A stretch of 64,000 nt of DNA. It comes from Prostheceraeus crozeri (Eukaryota; Platyhelminthes; Polycladida; Euryleptidae). Position 1 is the first letter of the stretch. The number at the start of each line of letters is the position of its first letter. The notes under the pieces are model-generated. The model made no database searches, had not been told where the DNA came from, and saw nothing but the letters and a program-made list of their open reading frames with translations. Both the position numbers and the translations under genes were made by a program. The stretch covers positions 620,001 to 684,000 of the forward strand of contig CAJQUW010006967.1 in assembly GCA_907163375.1 (NCBI GenBank), read 5' to 3'. Positions 57,301-64,000 of this stretch are shown piece after piece.

Positions 57301-59274
57301 ACAGCATTACATATACCGGCATGTACAACGCAGATAACGCTAATAATTGTAAATACAGGAATTATTTTTAACCAAACTCGGTTGTGACACAAATTATGCA
57401 GTCAGAAAACAAGACAGCGCTGAGTCAAACGTCTCCATTTCTCTTATTCAATTTCATATTGTCATTTTTCTTTTTTAAAGACTGTAAACTTAGACTTTAA
57501 CTTGTAAACACAGAATTAGAAATGTTAGTGTTAGTGATTATCCAGCACGGATCAAATGATCTCATTCTCATAAGCATTGCTGTATTCATAAGTGTGGTCT
57601 ACACGTCGTCAGTAACTATTTCATATAACAACATTGACAAGAAGAGCAATCATAAAATCCAATAAAGAGTGTAGGTGAAGCACTGTGAACATATTTTCAT
57701 GCAGTATTATATCTGCATGTATTGACGCCGTATTTGGCGTTCTCAAATATTTGGGCCCAGGATCCTATGGGAACCATTGACAGTGTGGCCTTATACCCTA
57801 TTAGGGATAAATCTATTTGTCAAAAATTTGGTGTTTATGGGAATAGCTGCATGCGGAAGAAACTTGACAAATTTCGTGTCTCGGTAGCTAGACTCCTCTA
57901 ATGAAGAAATATGAATCAATCTTTCTACGGACGGCTTTTTTTATTGAATCACATCGGCAAACTGCCCTTTCTAATGAGTTTCACAATATATTTCGCCTAC
58001 TATAAAAACTGAACTATTGCAATGAAACGCTACATAATAAGACTGTATTGGCATGCCCAAACAATCTCTATTCTCCTTATTTGAGCGACTGATACAAATC
58101 GAAATGCGTAAACATCGCTCTTTTTATACGAGCCTAGGACTGGAGCGATTTTTTACCACTCAATTATTCACATAAAGACGGTATTATCTAATCAATTCCT
58201 TAATCAGTCTAAACCGCAAAAGCTAGCATTCATAGTGCGACCATAGATACTAAGAAACTTGAGGGAAAAAATTCTCGATCACATACGGAAATAGTGATAT
58301 TTTGATAACATTTGTTCAATTTGACAGTCAAAAGCTCGAACGTCAAATGGAATTCGTCATAAGAATATTTCATTCTAGCGATCACGTTTTTCTAAGAAAG
58401 AACTTGGAGGCTGAAATAACTTTCCAACTCCTTAAATCTCATCAGTTTTGGATGTAAAACTGTACTAATCACAAAAAATCTATCATCACTAACAACTTTC
58501 TTATGAAGAAGAATGCATTATCACATGAAATAACGATGTGTCAAAAATTTAATTAATTTGATGTCTGGCTGGACATATAGACACGAATATGTGGAAATGA
58601 TGATAGTCGTCCGATTATCAATGTCGGCCTTTGAATCACATGACCCTATCGTGTAGCAGTGCTCTGTGACATTCAGGACATGCGACAATATGATATTCTA
58701 CTCGTACTTCTGCTGAAATTTAGCAACGTTCCTTTGAGCTAAGCTATATAGATGAATTTGTCACAAAAATCGACCGAAAGCCAGTAGCACTCCCCCTGAC
58801 TCTAAAACTCTGACCTGTTTGCTCCTTGAAGCCAATTGACGGGGACGCTTAGAGGACTTTCCCAGCGCCCATGCCTGAGACTTTTTGTATCGAAAAAGAA
58901 TAATGAATTCTTAATTAGTTGTGACAAAGAGTGTCACAATATTCAAGCATAAAACGAGCTTGCTATGAAGTATTTTAGAATCGGAATGTATTTTGCATTC
59001 AAAATATGGATATTCATGAAAACATGATTTATCTTTGAACAATAAACAAATGACTACAACATGGTATCGAGTGTACAAGTCAAACAAGTGACAACGAATC
59101 CTTATGGATAAATAAACTTGTCAGGAAGTAAAGGCATGAAGTGTAATTAAAGGAAATCCATTAACAGAACATATAGTTGATGAGTAAACCATAAAGCGCT
59201 GACAATCTGTTTGCGTCGAAAATTCTCCATGTAAGTTCAATATTAATCCAATTAAACATTCATGTGTGAGTTAA
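54382..59274. other. Nearly 5 kb without supported genes
   Basis: ORFs up to 77 residues only, none with recognisable features. At 55625-55760 the word GGGTTGCAACG occurs twice about 90 bp apart, with AAAACAGAGC nearby, and may be the end of an unidentified repeat. At 56075-56170 ATGGTTT/AAAACC-rich sequence forms a weak palindromic patch. Confidence 0.4.
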
Positions 59275-59985
59275 TTATCCTGCTATGCACTCACAGAGAT
59301 ATCTGTGTTTACTATTAGTGGGAACAGCTGTGAATATGTTTTTACGGGGGTTCCATGTGAGGTATCCATGTTTAGGAACTTTTCCTCCTTTCCATCTAAC
59401 TCCTTGCTTCGCAATTTTGATGTTGCTCAAATACCAAATCCATTTATTGCCATATTTTGAGAAGAAGGCACCAAGATATATCAAACTATTAAAATCTATC
59501 AGACTGGCCAGGGCCTGCTGCTCTTCAACGGTAGTAAATTCCGCTAATTTATTTTGACCATGACCATCAGAGAGACAAACAGCGTCTGCGCTTGAAAACG
59601 AAGCTGTGGACGATGACAACTTATATCGTGATAATTTCCACTTAATGGTGTAATCCTTCGGACAAGTTTCCACGGTCCTTGACGGGAGAAACCACAGCTC
59701 AAGGGAAGTAAAAGTCAAAGCACTTTTAGTTGCCTTCAATAAATAACACTGCTTCTTGGCTTCTTCAACATACATGGCTGAACATGAATTTTCGGTGAGG
59801 CATAGTTTGCCACATTGACTTACTGAGGTCACATTGGATATCATAACCAAGTAATTAAATAATCCTTCCATCTCAATATTTGCGGTGACTTTCTCCATAC
59901 AATCAGTTTTACTCCATGTTGGAACAAACTCAATAATGAGAATAAACATGTAAAATAACATTTTCCAATAAGCCATTTTTACCAT
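59275..59985 (-). CDS. Secreted PAN/Apple plus C-type-lectin-domain protein
   Basis: 236 residues, single exon. A hydrophobic signal peptide (about 1-25, FYMFILIIEFVPTWS) indicates secretion. Residues 29-84 form a PAN/Apple-like domain: CMEKV..., SQCGKLCLTENSCSAMYVEE and KQCYLL, with the expected Cys spacing. Residues 108-234 form a C-type lectin-like fold: CPKDYTIKWKLSRYKL, AVCLSDGHGQNKLAEFTTVEE, IYLGAFF, WIWYLS, TWNPRKN and final YLCEC. The calcium/sugar motifs EPN/QPD and WND are absent, so calcium-dependent sugar binding is unlikely and protein or glycan binding by another surface is possible. Such secreted lectins commonly act in adhesion or immunity, but no specific role can be read here. 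Absence of introns is unusual for two-domain animal lectins. The frame is intact. A start at M4 is an equally good alternative. Confidence 0.85.
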   Translation of the reverse strand: MVKMAYWKMLFYMFILIIEFVPTWSKTDCMEKVTANIEMEGLFNYLVMISNVTSVSQCGKLCLTENSCSAMYVEEAKKQCYLLKATKSALTFTSLELWFLPSRTVETCPKDYTIKWKLSRYKLSSSTASFSSADAVCLSDGHGQNKLAEFTTVEEQQALASLIDFNSLIYLGAFFSKYGNKWIWYLSNIKIAKQGVRWKGGKVPKHGYLTWNPRKNIFTAVPTNSKHRYLCECIAG

Positions 59986-60803
59986 CTATGACTTACTAAA
60001 ACTGGCAATTCTACTTGTTTTGAAAGAAGGATGAATGAGCTCACGTTTCTTTCAAACAGACGTGCAGGAATGGATACCTACGTAAAGAAACCTGATAATA
60101 TGTAAACTTAAATATCAAGGAAGGAAATGAGTCGAAAGCATTGGTGGAGAAAGTGATAAGTAAACATAAGGTGAAAATAACATTAGGTGTATGCAAGATC
60201 CTATGCACGAGGAAGCCCATGCTCATTGTATTTCTTAGTTCTTCAAAACCAATAACCAGACAATTAACTTTATTCGAAACAATTATTTGGTCTGTTTACT
60301 CAGTGACTCGAATTTTAGTGTGCAAATAAACTTAAAGTGATAGATTTAATGTAGAAGAGAAAATTCAACTGATGAAATTCCATTCCAAATTAAAACCCAA
60401 TATTATCTTTGTAAAAGTTAACCTGATACATCAAGTGCTGCATACCAGAGACTGCAAACATCGATCAAATCGAAATAAATATTTGCGCAAGCACTGTAAC
60501 TAAGAAAAACGGTGCTAACATTAACCACAAAGTTCAACTTTTTAAATATTTTTGATGAAAATGAGTTACAGTTAAATATATCTAATTGCTACCCATAAGT
60601 TAAGATAGCCTATGCTATATCTCTGACAGTATATGTATGGAATGGTTGGACAATGGGCATATCGGCCGCTTACAAAGACGCCGCTCAACGTCCCAGTCTT
60701 TCAAAAGTTGATCGACCCGGCTGTGTTTAAAATGCTGTGGGTTCATAGCATTGCAATTAGGCTGTTTAAAGTGCGTTGAGCATAACTGTCTATCTCCTTA
60801 GAG
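59986..60803. other. Intergenic flank
   Basis: No supported ORF. Its right edge is the target duplication (CCTTAGAG, 60796-60803) of the hAT transposon. The other copy of that duplication must lie beyond the window. Confidence 0.4.
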
Positions 60804-63800
60804 CAGGGCTGGGCACGGTTAACCGGTTTAACCGGTTGAACCGCGCGCCGGTTGAACCGTGCGGTTTGACATTTTGATAGTAACATAGTGTTCGTGGCCA
60901 CGTGACCTGACGTGGTATGACAGCGCGCTAAAATTCAATTCCCAAGCATAAATCGGTTAGCCTGTGAGCCAAGGACGTCCTTGTCTGAGCCTCTTGTTTC
61001 CAATGAGATTTACTTGTGTTATTGTCTATGAGGTAGCTATGGTGATTTAGATGGGTGAATGTACAGCGCAATGCAAGTAACGTAGACCATACGTCATGCA
61101 AACTCGTATTGTTGTGGGTGTGGGTAGGAGTGGGTGACCTTGGGAAATTCTAGTGTTAGCAGATGCGCTCATTTTCAACGAACAACCATGTCGAGTAGCT
61201 GGAATAGCGGCTCGCGCAGTGCAGCCTGCTGGAAGCAATTTGACATTATTGTCAAAGACGGAAAGAAAATGTCACAGTGCAAGTTATGCCAGAAGACTTA
61301 CGCATACTCTGGGAGCACAACAAATATGTTGAAGCATTTGAGTGATGCCCACAAATCAATCATTAATACCTCCTTTGACTTAAAACGTGACGCCGCCGGC
61401 CGACTCAAGAAAACGTCTGTGAATGTGGACATTGACAGCAACGATTCTTCCTCCGTGAGTTATGTCTCTTCAAAGACAAAGCAACAAAAATTAGACACTT
61501 TTTTTTCATCTAATCGGAATCGCCCATGCTCTGAAAATAGAGCCAGAGCAATAACTGAACAGATAGCAGAAACGGCCGCGTATGACCTCCTACCGAATTC
61601 CTTCGCCGAGAAACTAGGAATGAAGCGACTGCTGAATTTGCTCGAACCAGGTTACATAACTCCATCTCACAAGACAGTTGCATCGTATATCAATGAAAAG
61701 TATGTGAAAGCACTACAAAATATCAAAACTTACGTAAAGGACAATTTGGATCATGACGCTCTGTCTTCAATTACAACTGACATCTGGTCTAACTTAAAGA
61801 TGGATACTTTCATAACAGTCACTATTCATTTCATATCCACTGGATTCAAGATTCAAAATGCTTGCCTTGGAATATCGTACTTGAGCGAGCGTCACAGTGC
61901 AAAAGTCATTGGCCAAGCTATTGATGAAATATTGGAAAAATTCCAGATATCAAAGGTGAGAATTCATGTAATTAGCTTTTTGCCAGACGTCACGTAGCTA
62001 CATGTAGTAGAGTAGACATACTTTAATACTACCGTATAAAATCGAATGATGCTTTCATCTCCTTGACAATACTGTACTTTATTGATGTTTATGAAACTGT
62101 ATGTACATGTATATATTGGCTTCTTTTTTAATTGACATTCGCACATATTCGTGTGATGAGCCAAGGACTTGGATGAGCATATGATACACAATGGATACAC
62201 GTATTAGTATGATGTCCATTTTATATTATGCACATGTATGGGATGGTTTTATAAGAGATCTACCAGTATGCATATTAGCTTGAAACTGTGTTATTTGCGG
62301 TTTATTATTGATGCCCATGTGCTTTAACCATTTTAACCCTTTCGCACCCGAATAAAAACGGCCGAGGAATGAAGATACCTACATATTCATCAAAAAGTCA
62401 TGCTCTTACTTTAATAATGGCTAGGCTGCAAATGAAATCACTGCTTAGATATTTTGAATACAATCACTGACATAGATAGCGCCTGACTTGCCAGTTTTCA
62501 ACTATAGCGACAACATTTTCAGGTCTTCAACTGTACTAGCGATAATGCATCGAATATGCTCGCTGGAGTACGTAATAGCGAGAAAATAATGTACAATTGC
62601 GGATGTTTTCTCCACTTGTTTGACTTGGCAGTAAAGGACAGTCTCAAAGCATCTGGATTATCACTGATGTTGGACCGGCTGAGACAAGTTGTTGTGCAAA
62701 TACGTACTTCAACGGTCCTGACATTGAACCTAACGAAGGTATGCTTCTTTCATTCTTGGGGATTGTGATCCGCGGTGCTTAATGAATGATTTTTGGTTTT
62801 AGGCTATCAAGTAACTGGTTGAAAAGGGGGAACTAAGCGCGTCAATGCAGGAGCGCAGACTACAAATGAATTCTACGACTCGATGGAACTCATCTTGTGA
62901 AATGATTCGCAGTTTTCTTGACTTGAAAAAGGCCATTGATCTCATAGAGCGAGACCTGAAAGGTTCAGAAACCATTCGAGTGGACGATGTGAACATTCTT
63001 GGAGAAGTGGTCAATATACTGGATATTTTGTGTGATATAACGACTCATTGGCAAACGTCAACATTCATTGTCATAACCGAAGTATACCCAGTACTTTTTG
63101 CACTAATTCAGAAATTGCAGTCATCTTTGACTGAATTGAAAGAAGAAGTTTGTCTGAAATTCATATCATGCTTGATTGATGAGATCAAGCAACGATTTTG
63201 CATGGATGATTCTGAATTTTTGGGCAAATATTCGGTTCACTCTCTATCATCAGCCCTTGATCCGCGATTCAAGGATCTCTCATGCTTTAGTAATGATGTC
63301 AAAAAAATGATTTGGGAACGCGTCATGAACGAAATGAGTAAATCGAAAGTGAGTTGATCTGTAACTGTAGGCTAAGTAACATAGATGTGCCGCTACTGAA
63401 CACAAGGGAGAAAAATAATAACATTTGCTTGTTGTACTTTAGGATTGCAAGAGCTAAATCTGATTACAAATTTACTGGGTAAAAAGTGAGTAGCTCTGTG
63501 CTAAGTAAAATTTTGATTTAAGAGAGTTGCTAGGAAATTGATAGGGCTACAAAAAGAGTTTCGCAAAGGCATGACGTATAGGCCTATATTTATATCTTTT
63601 TCTTGGCCTATTCATCAATAAATGCATCCTTTACACTTACGCGCACATTAACGACTATTGTGCAGGTAGGCCTCGTGTCTATATAATTTATAGTCTAGGT
63701 AGTTTGAAATTTTCAGATTTTTGTACACCTCTGTGTGGCTTATGTTGCAGATCATGTAAGCTTATAAACAAGAATGTACAGCATGACCTATAGAAAGGGC

Positions 63801-64000
63801 TAATAGAAAAATATTTGATATAGGTATACTTGAAAAATGATTATCCTCTATGAAATCAGTATTCACATGCACGCGTATGCCATGTACAATTTAATCGCTG
63901 TAAGCACATGCATGCTTTTTACTGTAATTCTTTTTGTTTGTAATCATTCATATGCTGACTTATAATGTTATGAAAATAGTTTAAGATGTTAAGAACAATA
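60804..64000 (+). mobile_element. Autonomous-type hAT transposon with BED zinc finger (left part; runs off the window)
   Basis: Begins CAGGGCTGGGCACGG, a standard hAT terminus (CAGGG-type), after the 8-mer CCTTAGAG. The first ~100 bp are crowded with AACCGGTT and GAACCG palindromes, likely transposase binding sites. A + strand multi-exon transposase gene follows. The C-terminal exon(s) and the right terminus are not in the window. Confidence 0.85.
61188..63348 (+). CDS. hAT transposase (BED finger/ZBED type), three exons, 3' end outside window
   Basis: Exons 61188-61955, 62523-62738 and 62803-63348, all joined in phase 0 with GT-AG introns (AAAG|GTGAG, TTTTCAG|GTC, GAAG|GTATGC, TTTTAG|GCT, and a donor GAAA|GTGAGT at 63349). 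ATG 61188 sits in AACAACCATGTCG. Residues ~12-57 form a BED finger: ACWKQF, CKLC, then H and H in MLKHLSDAH (C-x2-C-x15-H-x4-H). The catalytic core follows. The first Asp is in ITTDIWSNLKMDTF, the second in NCTSDNASNM, then CGCFLHLFDLAVKDSL, STTRWNSSCEMIRSFL and the ALDPRFKDL motif typical of ZBED/hAT proteins. The third acidic residue and the hATC dimerisation domain should be in a further exon beyond 64000. As spliced here exon 3 contains a TAA at 62812-62814. An in-frame alternative acceptor (CAATGCAG|GAG, exon from 62851) would bypass it. This copy is therefore either slightly broken or uses that acceptor. Confidence 0.85.

Noticed and set aside
1-64000. LTR retrotransposons, Polintons or other capsid-bearing elements
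   Set aside because: No paired long direct repeats with the expected ends and no gag, integrase, capsid or envelope-like peptide were recognised.

Overview
The window looks like AT-rich nuclear DNA from a marine invertebrate. An echinoderm or another invertebrate deuterostome is my best guess. The evidence is indirect: spliced and intronless genes with metazoan domain architectures (SLC47-type MATE, PAN plus C-type lectin), very frequent TAGGCCTA-like words, and a dense load of hAT, mariner/Tc1, RAG1-N-terminus-related, LINE, SINE and foldback elements. No bacterial-style operon, CRISPR array, rRNA or intact tRNA was seen. I recognised no LTR or capsid-bearing element.

Host genes are few. 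A probable terminal exon lies at 2549-2746 (+) with a poly(A) signal at 3438. An intronless MATE transporter lies at 22450-24216 (-) with a TATA box just upstream. An unrecognised 200-residue ORF lies at 52433-53035 (-), between two large palindromes. A secreted PAN/C-type-lectin protein lies at 59275-59985 (-).

The rest is mostly mobile DNA, and many boundaries can be fixed by target-site duplications (TSDs). At 10376-13491 is a 3.1-kb transposon with near-identical inverted repeats of about 420 bp. Its decayed transposase joins a RAG1-like N-terminal Cys motif series to a core with CxxC, Hx4H and a glutamate spaced much as in RAG1. At 16000-19701 and 34208-34705 are two hAT elements of one TAGTG-ended family with perfect 8-bp TSDs. 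At 19930-21219 is another hAT element containing a 183-bp hairpin. From 25 to 47 kb one hAT-like MITE family (CATAGAG...CTCTATG) occurs seven times, five of them complete, in the same orientation and with 8-bp TSDs. One copy carries a LINE fragment. At 28971-30110 a non-autonomous hAT carries a truncated mariner, and the whole may sit inside a Tc1-like element (27794-31053). At 60804 an autonomous, intron-containing BED/hAT transposon begins and runs off the window.

Three TAGTCC-ended palindromic elements (45865, 50956, 53631), a second foldback family (13654 and 49345), several smaller inverted-repeat elements, a tRNA-type SINE head (39931), a GIY-YIG retroelement remnant (41275-41655) and local tandem repeats fill most other space. 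The stretches 4871-6698, 14249-15991, 21228-22449, 41935-43900 and 54382-59274 show nothing I can name.
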